Part shown: in pieces, positions 50,031-62,633 of the stretch
Position numbering within the stretch: the first letter of the stretch is position 1
Layout of the letters: every line of letters starts with the position of its first letter
Notes under the pieces: generated by a model
What the model was told of the DNA's origin: nothing
Database searches by the model: none
What the model saw: only the letters and a program-made list of their open reading frames with translations
Program-made: the position numbers and the translations under genes
Source of the DNA: Varroa destructor
Taxonomy: Eukaryota > Arthropoda > Arachnida > Mesostigmata > Varroidae
Assembly (NCBI RefSeq): GCF_002443255.2
Contig: NW_019211460.1
Span: 31,275,956 to 31,339,955 of the forward strand
Length of the DNA: 64,000 nt
Direction of reading: 5' to 3'

Positions 50031-51435
50031 GCGAAAATGCAATAGAGCACCGCCGTGCAAACAAGGCTTACTCAATTTATTAAAACACTTTATTCCGTAC
50101 GCTAACAAAGATACCTCGATTGGGGTTTGCCATACTGTAGGCAAATCACAAGTGAGGCCCATATTGATGCTAAAAGTTTATCTTGGATTTGCTTCATTAA
50201 CTCAGATCTTTCTGCATAAAAAAAACACCAAAATACCTGGTACGCAATGATATCACGCCACGAAGAGAACGTACCTCCTCATCGTCCGCGTGGAATCGGG
50301 ATAAGATTGATAATCATTTGCATATGCGTAATAATAAACCACGCAATGGTCAAACAATCATGATTTCGCATTTCGTACACCGTACAGGTTAAAAGTGCAC
50401 GTTCAGTTGACGGAAACGGTGGGTATTGCTAGGTTTGTAATTATTGCTCTGCGTTTGAGCATAGACATGGTTCTCTGTGCAACGCGTCTTAACCACATAG
50501 AATTTGTCTACGGATTAATTTCCTGCGTGCATTTTTTAAGTAACCGCGTGTGCAATTCAAACTGTAGCATATCTGGTCTACCTGATTTCCAAGCTACAGG
50601 TCTGCGGTAGTCGCTCGTTATCTCTTTTATTGAACGGGTAAAACATCATATTAATGCAATGAACCACGACCCAAATACAATGGCTTAATTTATCGATGTT
50701 AAATCCTTCTTCTAATTATCATTAAATGTTGTACACCGACGATATCAGTGAAAGCAACATACATTAGCGTGGCCTGGAAAGACACCCCGCGACAGTACTT
50801 AAAATACTAGATGAACGCAACTTGAAATTTATATTTGTTTATTTTTAGCCATCAAGTATTATAGCACATCTTTTATACCTTGCTTGCATGTTTCATTTCA
50901 ATTAATCATGTGGCCTAACAGTGATAGCATATGCACACGTTTAACAGAAGATTTAGCAGAAGAGTTATTAAGTTACACGGTAACGTCGCATAATAGAGCT
51001 ATCGTCTCAACATCCGTCAAATTAAGTATTGCTAACTAAGCTGTCGTTCGGCCGAATATCGAATTGTCATTCATGGTAGTCTGGCTTCATTTGCCGTTTA
51101 CCGTGTTATCGCATAAAATTGATAGTAGAAGCGACTGTCTTCTTAGGTCATCTCGACACGGACAAGACCGCTGGACGACGAATAGCAGGTAGGCTTTGAT
51201 TACCTATTTGCATAGCCATCTATTCCCGATTTATCGTTGTGATTCCAGCTTATTGATAAGAAGGAGTGCGATTTTATGTTCAAATTTCGCTTTCTTCCTT
51301 TGCAGTGAATCGCAAACAAAGCTCTTTTTGTTTGCCTTCGAAACATGATGACCTTGTCGAGCTCGTAGCCAAACTGCATGCAATGGACGCTGCCTCGCCC
51401 ACGTAGCTCCGCGACAATCCCGAGACGTCAGTTAC

Positions 51436-51497
51436 CTCATAGAATGTGTTGCCCCCAGAGTAGTAAAAGTTCGGCAGAGAATCACTATTATCGCGTG
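51436..51497 (-). CDS. Candidate small internal exon of the same minus-strand gene
   Basis: A 62-base segment between an acceptor (tattttctgatcag) and a GAG|GTAACT donor. The frame read after two leading bases is RDNSDSLPNFYYSGGNTFYE. It starts one base into a codon and ends in phase 0, so at least one more exon would be needed between it and the proposed first exon. The peptide is not recognised. The opposite strand just to the left also carries a spliced-looking frame (51147-51406), which weakens confidence in either reading. Confidence 0.25.
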
Positions 51498-51690
51498 CTG
51501 ATCAGAAAATATATTCGATCTGTTACTACAAGGACCACTCAAGGTAGACGACACAATTGTTTACTGAGAAAAGATTGCGTACAACACTAGCGGCAACTTG
51601 ACATTGACAGTTAGATTTATACATTGCACCTCCAACACCATCTGCGTGCCATATGAATGCTAGAACAAGGGTATCTCCGTATAGAGTGTG

Positions 51691-51707
51691 CAACAACAAC
51701 AACAACA
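51691..51707. repeat. (CAA)n trinucleotide repeat
   Basis: Five to six perfect CAA units in non-coding DNA about 1.2 kb upstream of the sorting nexin start. Confidence 0.9.
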
Positions 51708-52522
51708 GTCAGTAATTGTTCCTAAAACTCTTTGGGCTATTCTCTGATGAATCATAGAAGCGGCTGAATTACACAGGTTATATCTCCATTATCCTGGATG
51801 TAGTCATAATAGTAGTACGCTTAGTAGCAGAGCTTTCAATATGTTTTCAACAAATGACAGAAGGTCTATTCGGGCTAGCTAAAAGAAGCGTTTACTTTCA
51901 TTTAGTCAAAACACCGATTACGGGTAGGCGGACGAGCAATTAAACGCTCCAACAAGCAAAAATGACGTTACGGAATCTAAACAGACCGTGCCTAACTTTG
52001 CATCTGGCTGTGTGTGCGCATGTGCCCATTTGCAGCTTTATGTGAGCGTGTAACCCTCTGCGTTCGTCTGTGGAAAGCAAGCCACCCGCACAGATACTCT
52101 CACTACATGAACTTCGGCAGTCATCTATCTAGCCAGTCAATGGTGGATCGGTTGCTTAGATGGTCGGTCGATTGAGTGACCAGTTCGTGTGTCATTCGAT
52201 GAGTCAAGGTGTCGCTCTGCACAAGCCACTGCGTTCGACCGCACATTGTCGAGGTATATTGATTATATCTATTTAGGGCTCAACGGATACAAGCGTGATT
52301 GGCCAGATCACTAACTGTCATCAAATTTGAATGCACTGCTGTTGTAGTATCAAATGATTATCTTCACCTGAACGATCCAGTGAGTGCGTCGAACAAAGAG
52401 GTTACATAGATAATAGTCGATCTTATCTATGGAACATAATTTTCGGATTGGACGGCAAAAAAGCGTACTAGTAGTATAATCTGCTCTAAAAGTATGTGGA
52501 AGACTACGAGCAATCGACCTAC

Positions 52523-52645
52523 CTTAAAAGTGATAGCGGTCTGATCGAACAAGTCTATCTCCGTTTCGTTAGTCGACCGTTCGATAGAACAAAGGCGGGT
52601 TGTGTTGGACGGTGATGCAGCCTGGCTCTTGACGTGCTCTATCAT
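52523..52645 (-). CDS. Candidate first coding exon of an unrecognised minus-strand gene
   Basis: The ATG at 52645 opens 41 codons that end at a good donor (TTTAAG|GTAGGT, phase 0). The peptide begins MIEHVKSQAA and ends DLFDQTAITFK; it is polar with no stop and no low complexity. It lies 284 bases from the sorting nexin start on the opposite strand, so the two genes could share a bidirectional promoter. I do not recognise the family. The frame is open a further 12 codons upstream, without an ATG. Support is open frame, splice donor and position only; chance cannot be excluded. Confidence 0.35.
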
Positions 52646-52928
52646 TGAAGTCAATACTGCGCTCGCTAGATTTGTAAGCAACAGGTGCTTATTTTCGTGG
52701 TTAGTGAGGACAAAATCTAGCGTTTTTCGGTGTTGTGGTAGAGGTACGTGGCGGTGTATGATCGTCGTGTGAAATTAGCTGTGCAAGAGAAACTCAATTT
52801 GCACAGCCATCGTCGTACAGAGTGTGTGACGGTTAGTAGCGGAAACAGCTCGAGAAAACGTGAGATTTTCGCCGTCAGTAGGTTGATGCTTCAAAGCGAC
52901 TATGGTCTTAGTCAATCAGACATCTGCA

Positions 52929-55900
52929 ATGAGCTCGAGCTCATCTGCTCGCAGCTCGAATGTCAACGTTGTCGGGATCCTCCAGGATGACAACGTTGAA
53001 GAGGTACGAATCAACGACTGCGTAGCTTTCTTTCTATCTGTTTCTTTTTATTTCGGTTCATTTGTAATTTCACAGTATCAGTTGCTAGGTAAACATATTA
53101 TACGTAAAATAAACCCTTCTTTATGTAATCACATCGATCTCTTAGCGACCGAGCTTGAACCAGCGATCCCTGCCTTACATATAAGCAATGCACAAAAACA
53201 AGATGAAATATTAGTATGACCTACAAACGTGATCTCGTGCCTATCTGGGTAGGTAGATATGTATAACCATGTAGGGACTGTATGCGCAAGTCGATGAATT
53301 GATGCCGCTATTTATTGTGGTTCTCTTCAGGCAAATTAATGAAGTAAGGTGAGGAAACTTTGAATTTTGGTTTAATTGGCTTATTGATGGTGGTCAATGG
53401 GAAAATTGACGTTATATGGTGTTTTTTGTTTACCGGATTTTATTAAAATCATTCGACGAGCAATTTATACTGTTCAAAGCGATTGAGTGTTGGAGTATTT
53501 CACGCAATCTATGGGATGGAAGCGATCAACCAGGAAGTCTGTTAAACCATAAGTCATATGCTGAGGGAAATACAAGAGGGTGCTATTTATACGATGATAC
53601 GGATTGACTGAGTGAGTAGACAGCCGAATTTTCTAGTACTCTAACTGTATGTCTTAGATTTACCATAGGATATTTCGAATAAATGACACAGCAGCGAGTA
53701 TAAAGTTAATACCATATCGCTGTGTCATTTACTTTGTTCTTCTTATTCATACGGCCAATGCTGGATTTTAAGGACACAGAGGGCGACTTGAAAATAATAA
53801 TGCTATCACCTGGTAGATTCTTAAGCGACTAATCATGAACAATGCTCGATATAAACCAAGGTTTATAAGCCTGCAGAAGTTTCTCTAGTGGCACAATGAT
53901 TATATGAATTCATGGTCTTTCGAAGCCCATCGTATGATTATAGACTTACTGTTTACTGTGAGATGGACTTATATAATCATATTTCAAATTAGCAATAACT
54001 TAATCGTTTCTGTGAAGCGTGTTCTACTCAGTCCTTTGAGAGATTACCTGTTTACTTATCATTATTTTTTTGAGTTGTCTGCATATTTATCGACGCACCT
54101 TTAAAAGTTTTTTTTTTTTATTTATACTATAAAAGCAAAGAGGTAAACCTGCAGTGGCTAAATTGCTGACAGAATTTCCAGCGAAAGTGTTCATAAGCAT
54201 TGCATTATTTCATGTCTTAATATAAGAATATTCAAACGATAGCAAGGGAATCATAGCGCATATACGATACTGTGATTTTTATACATGTATAATGCAGACA
54301 AGATATATATTGCGTCAAAAACAAGTCTTGGTAAAAAAAATTGCACTTTTTATTCAATTATGCATCAAAAAAGGATGACAACAAAATTAGTTCTGCGCGC
54401 CTCAAGGAGCTTGTATCTTGGAGCGAAGGGATCATCAACTTTAATGACGTTTTATATTGGCAGCATTATGTATATTATGAAAATATTCAACGGACGAATG
54501 ATTACATAAACATTTGGCTATATTCGAGTTCAATATAGGGGATAAACCTGAATAAGTGTAGCCACGTCATGTCATGTTAAGGCTATTTGTGTGAGGCAGG
54601 CACTGTAGCCCTACCAATTGTCGGGTATATGTCCCTTTGAAATAAAATTACCTACCCACTACCAAGTAACACAATTTTTATAAATCTCACTACTAATTAA
54701 TACGTGGTGTTCGATTAGGACAGTTCTAGTTGACTCACAAAACCAATGCTGCACGAAAGATTTGTCCGCGGGTAATTCTAGTACTGGTAGGATAGCTGTG
54801 TGACTTCACGTTCTGAGCTCTGGCATTTTTACACACTTTTAGCCATATTTTGATCCATACCGCTCCCTGTAATAAAAAAAAAAAAGAAAAGCTGTTGTAT
54901 TCGTGCAAACGAAATGCTGTACGTTACTGTAGTAAGTGTTCCCAATGTCCCTTCATGGCCAATGCAGCATCCTGGTATGCGCTCTTTGTAACTTCCATAT
55001 TTCTAGGACAAAACTGCTGGCGTCAATGAACATTACAGCTGTTCAAAGCGATGCCATTATGTTGTACATCTAAATACAGTGCATCATAAAAGAGGTATTG
55101 TTATACAACGGTTTGCGAGATATTGTTTCTAGGTCAGATTCTAATTCCAGCGTAGTGGCCTTACACAGTGCCGCTTTCATTGCCATCAGGGTAAAAAGAC
55201 AAGGATTAAACTGTTTATACAGGAGAGCCACTAGGCTATCAGGAGAATCAGTCAAGTGAATTACCAGTATATAAATAGCTTTAGGTAACTATTGGTCATA
55301 TTTCTTCTGTACGACCTGCTCAGTATTTAAGCTAGGATTATGTCTTCGAAGCTGGCAGGTTTAGCAAGCAGGTTATTTTGACCTGGCGTGATAGCGGCAG
55401 GACAGATATTAATTGGATTACAGAAGCTAGAGAGCATTACGTCGTACAGTGCAATACTGCGCAGAGCAAACAACCATTAATTAACTTGCTTATTCATTAG
55501 TGACTCGTATTGGTGATTAGGTAGCGTGCTTGAGGCGCCGTTTCGGCTACCTAACTACTAGCATCATAATTTCCCTCATATGCTCGAAAATAATTTTGCT
55601 ATTACATGTAGTACCGTCATTATCCTTCATGATGATAGGGCCTCATGAATGGCTTAAGAGAGTCACGTACTCTTCTCTTCCTAGTGGTGATTGAGTTCTA
55701 TTACAGTTATCGTTGTCTCCATTGATTTGGCCGGATTTATATTGTAACGGTTGCTTGTAAATTACTTTCTTTGTATTATTCAAAGGACCGATGGAAGCGA
55801 GGGTTGTTGGTCGTGGAAGATTGGTACGAGTGTGACTGGAGAGTGAGTCTGAATTTAAACTAATCGGACAACATAAAAATTGAGCATAAAGAACCCATTA

Positions 55901-58371
55901 AGTTTAGACACGATCACTTACACGAATGTCTAGTGTTATAACTATTGCTTTGTGTGTAGATTCAGTATTTGGTTTAGAGATCTTGAGTAGCTTCTTTATA
56001 TTATGGGTGCTGGTCTTTCATTGAACAACTAAAGTGACTGTAAAGATTAATTGAATTTGGAAATTGTACTTTAAGGACAACTGTTTACATTGCGAATTAC
56101 CGTGTGTGGCTTTATGAGGTAAAAATGGATGACGTTGTTGGTAGACATAGTTGGCACTGGGAGGTTCATCTGCTAGTTATGTGAGCCTTTAAAGATTGCC
56201 TTTCGGTCCAAACTTGTGCCGGCGAAATTTACGCAGTACCGCGGCATACGATCATAAAACCCTTGTTGGGTATTCACATGTTGGCTCCCAGCCATTAATC
56301 CTAACTAAGATACTAGAAGCAGGCTGTTAGCTAGTTTCAGTCGACCGTATGCACATTTATGGTACTTGTTTAATAAATAAGCTCGAGCAGTGCATACAGG
56401 CAGAACTTATTTCTAAGACTGTACGGAGGTTATATTTTGAGTTACTATTTATAAACGCTTAACATAGTACTTTTATTCAGTTTAGTAGCACGGTCAGTAA
56501 TTATTTTTGTTATCTATTTATTTATTTTGTTTCACTTATTATTAATATTTTTATTTGTCATTAATTATTATTATGTAAGTAAGTATGACAATCTGGTTGT
56601 CTTTTAATATTCTAATTTCAGATATATTTAGAAGTATCTGTGATAAATCCAATTACCCGAAAGGAGGGCGATGGCGAGTTGGTCACAACCTACGCCATTT
56701 ATATTGAGGTACGTTAGCGTCTATATTGACAATGATTAATAATATTTAAGTGGATTATACGGTTAAATATTCTTTGCAATTAACTTCGTCTTTTTTGCTT
56801 CATACGAAAGTCCAACCAGAAACTTTTAAATTTTTGCAAAAACCTAATCTTAATTTGTCTTTGTGCGCATCTGAAAGCCATCACAAAGGCATCATGCATA
56901 TATTGAGTTTTCTTCTATACGAATTTCTCTGGTTGCTTTCAGACCAATGATTCGGCTTTTACAATGTCGAGATCGATGGTACGTCGGCGCTACTCCGAAT
57001 TCGTGGTTCTTCGGTCCATCCTTCAGGAGCAACATCCTTCTCTCACCGTTCCCCGCCTACCCGGGAGGACACTCCTGGGAAAGCGATTCGATCAGCGTTT
57101 TATACAAGAGAGGTGTGACAGTGTATAAATGTCTTTACTGTGTCATTATACTATCGTATGAACGCCTGAAGTAGGGCTTGGTTATCAGTTAGCTAACGCG
57201 AATATTTTGTAATACCATGCTAGGTTGTATGAATTGTTTTTTATAAATAGCTGCCCATAACAAGCTACTGTACTTATATTATATCTAGTTTATCTAAAAC
57301 GAATCAATTATGTCTGTCCGGTTTTTTTGTTTCAACAAAATCATTGCGCTTCTGTGACATGCTTTCGTATTATTTTGCAGATGTAGTGGTTTGCAGTCAT
57401 TTCTGAAGGCGATTGTCGAACAGCCCGTGTACTTATCAAACAAGAGCCTTCACCTGTTTTTGCAGACGTCGCTAACGATGGAGCAGATACAAAATGTTGT
57501 GAACGGCTGTGAGTCCTTTGAGCTGCCGCACAACAACTCGTCGCCGTTTGTACTTTATCCTGTCGACAGTAAAACGCCCAGTCAAGGAGGTCGTGTCGGG
57601 ATTCTCAAGCGGGAGGCCTGCTCATCGCTAGCTTCCTGTCCTGAACATGAATGTCAGGCCCAGGGTAAACATCAACATATGCGGGTGGGATCAGGCATTG
57701 TGGTTTGCCCGTACGCAAGCGTGGATCAAGCCGGCACCCCGACCGTCCGGACTATGGCCGGCAGTGCTCCGTTCAATATACCAGCAGGATCGCCGAAACC
57801 TTTAGCTGTGAGTGCTTTGCGCAGTTGTGCTAGTGATACATGCCTCGATGGAACAGCCACAGGAACAAGTTCTCTTGCCGGAAGCAAGAAACGAGTGTCC
57901 TTCTTCATTGAAAACAAAAACAGGCAATCGCTGCTCCGACGATGCGATGGGAATCACAAGGACACCGGTACGGAGGCCAGAACTGCAGCAGGCCGACCAC
58001 AAAGTGAACAACAACCATGCCAGAACGGAAAGAGTTGGACTCCTGCCATTAGCATTCTAACTGAGCAATCTCGACAGGATAGTGATATCAGACAAGACCA
58101 TAACAGACCGGACTATGGACGGACTGCACTCGATAATGAACCAAAGGACGAGCCTGTCGTGACAAGTGACAGTGAAGAAACTGAAAACAACAATGCTCTT
58201 AGCGACACAACCCTTAAGGTTGTGGCTTCGGATGCGTGCAGTGACAATAGTAACTGCGAAACCTGTATACAGATCGTGGCCACTGGTGTAATGGAAAACG
58301 TAACAGGCGTCGCCGATATCGCGCTCGATGTTGCGCCTGCATCGGTCACAGTACAAAATATCGTGGGTTGA
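52929..58371 (+). CDS. PX-domain sorting nexin of the SNX10/SNX11 type with a long C-terminal tail, four coding exons, 440 aa
   Basis: Exons: 52929-53003, 56622-56708, 56943-57112, 57381-58371 (TGA). All junctions are GT-AG with matching phase (0, 0, 2/1). The PX domain spans about residues 24-145: the first strand IYLEVSVINP, the phosphoinositide-binding motif R68-R-R-Y71-SEF, a proline-rich loop (VPRLPGRTLLG), then GLQSFLKAIV and SLHLFLQTSL. These last two are characteristic of SNX10/SNX11, whose PX is extended by extra helices. Such proteins bind PtdIns3P on endosomes. Residues from about 160 to 440 are polar, Ser/Thr/Cys-rich and low in recognisable structure; human SNX10 and SNX11 are only about 200-270 aa, so this tail is unusually long. 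Exon 1 (25 aa) was chosen because it has an ATG, a GAG|GTACGA donor and the right phase, and because short N-termini are usual in the family. It is the least certain part (about 0.7). The gene converges with DERA. Confidence 0.9.
53004..56621 (+). other. First intron of the sorting nexin gene (3.6 kb)
   Basis: Long AT-rich interval between the proposed first coding exon and the first PX exon. It holds an imperfect hairpin at 53681-53730 and short T- and A-runs. No internal exon joining the flanking phase-0 exons was recognised. An alternative first exon is possible at 55791, where ATG is followed by ten codons and a GTACGA donor, but it reads less like the family N-terminus. Confidence 0.55.
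53681..53730. repeat. 12 bp inverted repeat in intron 1 of the sorting nexin gene
   Basis: aaatgacacagc (53681-53692) pairs with gctgtgtcattt (53719-53730) around a 26-base loop. Confidence 0.85.
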
Positions 58372-58805
58372 TCTGAAGATTGTCGACGGTAAAAGTGTAC
58401 AATTGTAGGTAAGCATTGCATGCGAAAAAACACAGCTGCATTCCTTTGCGGAAGCCCCGAAGAAATAACGTTGTAATAATAACGTCAATATATAAACCAT
58501 ATCAAAGTTCAGTTGAAAAGTTAATTAAGAACATAAGGTATCAAGGTCACCCACTCTTTGTCAATACTATATATACATAAAACATAGATACAGTATGTCG
58601 AATAATACGACTGTGTAGTAGATACGATGGCATGAGTGTAGTGACTGTATATAAACTTGTATGATTAGTGTGCATGCGAGTCAATATGACTGCAAACTAG
58701 GTAGAAGCTCATATATATATATATTATATTATATATTATATATATATATTAGAATAACAATGAATTCTGTCAAGAGGAAGACTGTACGAGTTGGCGTTTA
58801 CGATA

Positions 58806-58811
58806 AATAAA
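58806..58811 (+). terminator. Poly(A) signal AATAAA of the sorting nexin gene
   Basis: AATAAA lies 435 bases after the stop codon, following an AT dinucleotide tract (about 58710-58752). It is the first clear signal in this orientation after the stop. The 3' end of the transcript is inferred, not observed. Confidence 0.45.
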
Positions 58812-60088
58812 AACACGATCTTATTATAATACACACGTATAGTGTTTTTGTCTCATCTATTATTTGAGTTTATTTACATTTCTGTCTGTCTGTCAACTAG
58901 ATAAGTCACTTCCGTCTTCAAAAACTGCATATAACTCGATAGGTAATTAGGTCGACACGGAACTTACTCAAAAACCTCGGTGTTTTGTGTTTATTTAAAA
59001 GATTCCGAAGTGCCTATATTGCTATAGTAGAATATCATAGTACAGCGCAACAGTTCCACCCGACGTTTCACAGCTGGTGGGTACGAATACAAATCTAGTC
59101 GGATTAAGACGTTGCGCCTATAAATATTTTAATATATTAGTTGGTAGTGTCTCTAATCGTATGCGAACTTATTACGGTTGTTTACAGTGTCGCTCAACAT
59201 TGTTGATCTTTTTGAGAAATCATCCCTTCGTTTCGATTTTCATACTGAGTTCATTGCTGTGGTGTGCTGATTTAGTATGTCCGCAGTTCGTGGTATATCA
59301 ATAATCGTCTAAAGAATCCAGTTACAATAATTATTTGTACTTAAAAAAAAGTTAATAATTATTTAACTTTTTTTTCAAAGATTCAATCCACGTGAGTTGC
59401 TTCTTATGCGAGACAAATATATTTGTATTAACTTAGTCGTTGCAAGTCAAATAACTAAAACCCGTCCCGTTCGTAGAAGATCCACTTTTGTTGAAGTGAC
59501 AAATTTGAGCCATGAGAATGAGCTAGATCGCATTCGCGATATTTCAATATTGTATACGGTACTAACGTTTAGGTAAACGCATATAAAATTGCGAACATTA
59601 AAAGATTACTTATACAGAACAGTCAGGAAGAAAACACAGTTCAGAAGAGTACCTAAACGACTCTAAAAGTCAATATATAAAGGTGCAGCCTATTATATAT
59701 ATAAATATATATAAGAAAGAGCGCTTCACCTATACGCAGGCATAGGGTCTATCTAAATAAAGAGACTATCTGAAAATAGCTAGGACCATCTGAAATTTAA
59801 TTTAGCTAGTCGGGTCAATTAAGTACTGATCAGAAAGAATTCGAAGCAAGAGTCCGTACATAATTCAGTGTTCTATAAGGATTTATCGTTACGTTGAGTC
59901 TAGCGCACCCTTGGTCTTCCTATTCATTTATAATGGCAGTGGCGATCTTTTGACTACCTAATATAATACGTCAAAAAATCAGAAGTTTCTTAAATTGCTG
60001 CAAGTTCTTGAAGTTCGATTTTCCTTTCTGGATGTTCATCATTATAGTTACGCATTAATATACTTTGAGTTGCCACTTGTTACAGAGG
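58812..60088. other. Spacer between the 3' ends of the sorting nexin and DERA genes
   Basis: AT-rich, with an A8/T8 hairpin (aaaaaaaagttaa at 59343, its complement ending near 59375) and no supported frame. It includes both 3' UTRs. Confidence 0.5.
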
Positions 60089-62633
60089 TCAGGACTTCCA
60101 GACGCTGCGAGTAGCGTAAACAAACACTTGCTTCTCAAGATCGCCCAGCAGATCACTAGCACCGATACGGAAAAGATCGTTGTAAAGCCATTTTTCGCCA
60201 AGGATCGCGTTGGTCAAGAGTTGCCAATTAAGGGCATCCTTGGCGGTGTGTATGCCACCAGCTGGCTTAAAGCCCACCTGTAAAACGAAGTGTAACTTAA
60301 ACTTAATTATATAGATTATATGGTGCTTTTAATAAACGAGTAAATCGTTGAGGTGAATCAGAATAACGCAAAATTTGTGTTACACATGGGTGGTGCTTCG
60401 ACGGAACCATGATAGGAAAACCATTATTCACATAAAATTAAAATCACCTTTCCCTAATCAGTATTAGTGTTATACAATGAAAAATACATGAATTCTAACT
60501 TGTATATTTATAAGGACGGTATTTTTAAGCGAACCATAATACTGTAAAAACTATTCTTATAGACTGGGCATTCACGTATGTATCACATTCAAGTAATCAC
60601 GTGTCGGTGTTCTACCTTTCTGTGGGTTTCCTGATAGAACTCCTCAATGGCTCTAAGCATTGTAAGACCTACAGGCAGATTCGCGTTTACGTTTTCCTTC
60701 CCAGTCGAAGTCTTAATAAAGTCCGCTCCGGCCATCATCGCTACGAGGGATGCTTTATACACATTCTGCAGCGAACCAAGTTCACCTAGAAAAAGGTACG
60801 GAAATTAACATGTACTTTACTCGCTGTAGTAACAGTTCACAGATTTGTGACTTTCATCCTGTCCACTGGGGCTATATGAAAAACCCAGGTCGAAGAATCT
60901 CTGAATTTTTTTTTACTAGAAACACACCCATTTGAGCAAAAGTACTGCCTGAAGGCCCTGAGGTGGTAAACCGTTATGGAGGCAATTGCTTTGAAGCCTA
61001 ATTCGAGTCAGTAAATTTCCACAATGATGAAAGTAGTGAACTGTTGTTTTTGCCTCAAACTTGTTAATGTATTTTATACATGAAAAATGATGTAGTATAG
61101 TTGGTGAATTTACCAGTGGCAAGGATGGCTTTAAGGTTCGCCCGTTTACAGGCACGTTTCATATCCACAATTTCTTCATAGACTCGTTCCCAATCGTGTT
61201 GGAGTGCTGCTGCTCTATTTATGACTATGTCAATTTCAGAGGCTCCTTCTTCAACTGCATATTTGATCTCTTCTAAGCGACATGACAGGCTGTATTGTCC
61301 TACAATAAAATGCGGTTAAAATTGTATGAAGATAACCTTGTTTAGTAAGCAACAATTCTTTCTTGTCGTATGAAATACACTAGCAATTGTTTAACTGGCG
61401 CCTTTACGTCACAAAAAAATATCCATACTATATTTATTAGTCATGGCGGTATGGACATGGCTATGTCTAAAATCTTCCGTCTCACTCATCAGGCTAATGA
61501 TGACTAATGACTGTAGGCTAGTACAAAGACAAAAGGTCAAAATATCGAATGAAAATGTGAATTCAAAGTATTGTAATATTGGTGTCATTGAAATTGTCAG
61601 TTGTGCTTGAACATGACATTAGGAAACACCAAGGGACACTCAAGCGTAGTAATTTTTCCAAGAACTGTTTTGGGCTAAGAAATAATTGGGCAAAAGGTTA
61701 TTGCAAATTTGTCACAATCGTACCAGTAGGAAAGCCTGTGGCAACAGCTGCAACAGGCACAGCTGCACCTAGGTCTTTGAATGACTGCACACAATCAGCT
61801 ACTCTAGCTGGGTAAACGCAGACTGCTCCAGTGGTTACCGATAGTCCTATGAAATCCGTGATCTCCTTACACAAGGGAGCCACCGCTTTTGAACACAACC
61901 TGTATATATATATATCACGTACATAACGAATAATTGAGATTTAGCAAAACGCATGGGAATTAACTCCGTTTTTCGCTTTTTTTTTTCATTGTCCGCAGTG
62001 CATACCGTAGATCGCGATCGCAACAAACTATTATATCATAAATTATTTTACACAGAAAGGACTTTCGTAATAGGGCAACAAGCCTCTAGTAGTCTTTTTT
62101 TTTTATTTAGACGACTATATATTAAACACACGTTTCAGTATATCCTCAAATAAATTCGGTAAAGGATAACGATAGCTAAATAATCCGGCTTAGGAGAAAA
62201 TTCTGAATTTTTGAAAGCTTCCTCTACGTACTGTGATATAAGTAATGTATGTTGGGACGTTTTCCTGTACGCCTATTCGCTTCTCTTCTTACATTTGCTA
62301 ATTAAAATAAAAAACTGTATATAACATTATATCTCTGTGTAAATTAATATGCCCTCCGGACATATACAAATAAAAATTATAGCCTATAACTAAAAACAGG
62401 TGTCGTTTGGCCTTAGATACAGCTCACCTGAATATCTTGGATGGAGTGTCATCGCCTGAGAGTGTCGTAAGGTCGATGCACGTAATGGCACGCAAATGCC
62501 AGGCTATTGCGTTTGCTTCTGTCACACAACGGCGACGTATAATATTTGCACATGTTTCCTTCACAGAGTATAAGTTCACCTGCGACGAGTTTACCCAGTC
62601 CAAATCCAGGGGTATTGCGGACGAATTCGGCAT
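60089..62633 (-). CDS. DERA: Deoxyribose-phosphate aldolase, five coding exons, 308 aa
   Basis: Cytosolic class I aldolase that cleaves 2-deoxyribose 5-phosphate to glyceraldehyde 3-phosphate and acetaldehyde, in deoxynucleoside breakdown. Exons in transcript order: 62633-62428, 61899-61724, 61299-61114, 60785-60616, 60277-60089 (TGA). Junction phases agree throughout. Seen: DLDWV near the N-terminus; IDLTTLSGDDT; TTGAVCVYPARV; VAAVATGFPTG; EIDIVIN with Asp151 at the position of the catalytic Asp102 of E. coli; ILATGELG; DFIKTSTGKE with Lys214 as the Schiff-base lysine; and GFKPAGGI with Lys250 as the second catalytic lysine. It ends in a short tail, Val-Trp-Lys-Ser. Length is close to the human 318 aa. 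The start ATG at 62633 is placed as in other animal DERA proteins, just before the DLDWV segment. Nothing suggests decay: all active-site residues are present. Confidence 0.97.

Noticed and set aside
57726..58500. Several minus-strand frames of 60-147 codons
   Set aside because: They are antisense to the last exon of the sorting nexin gene, whose frame is fixed by the PX domain and splice phase.
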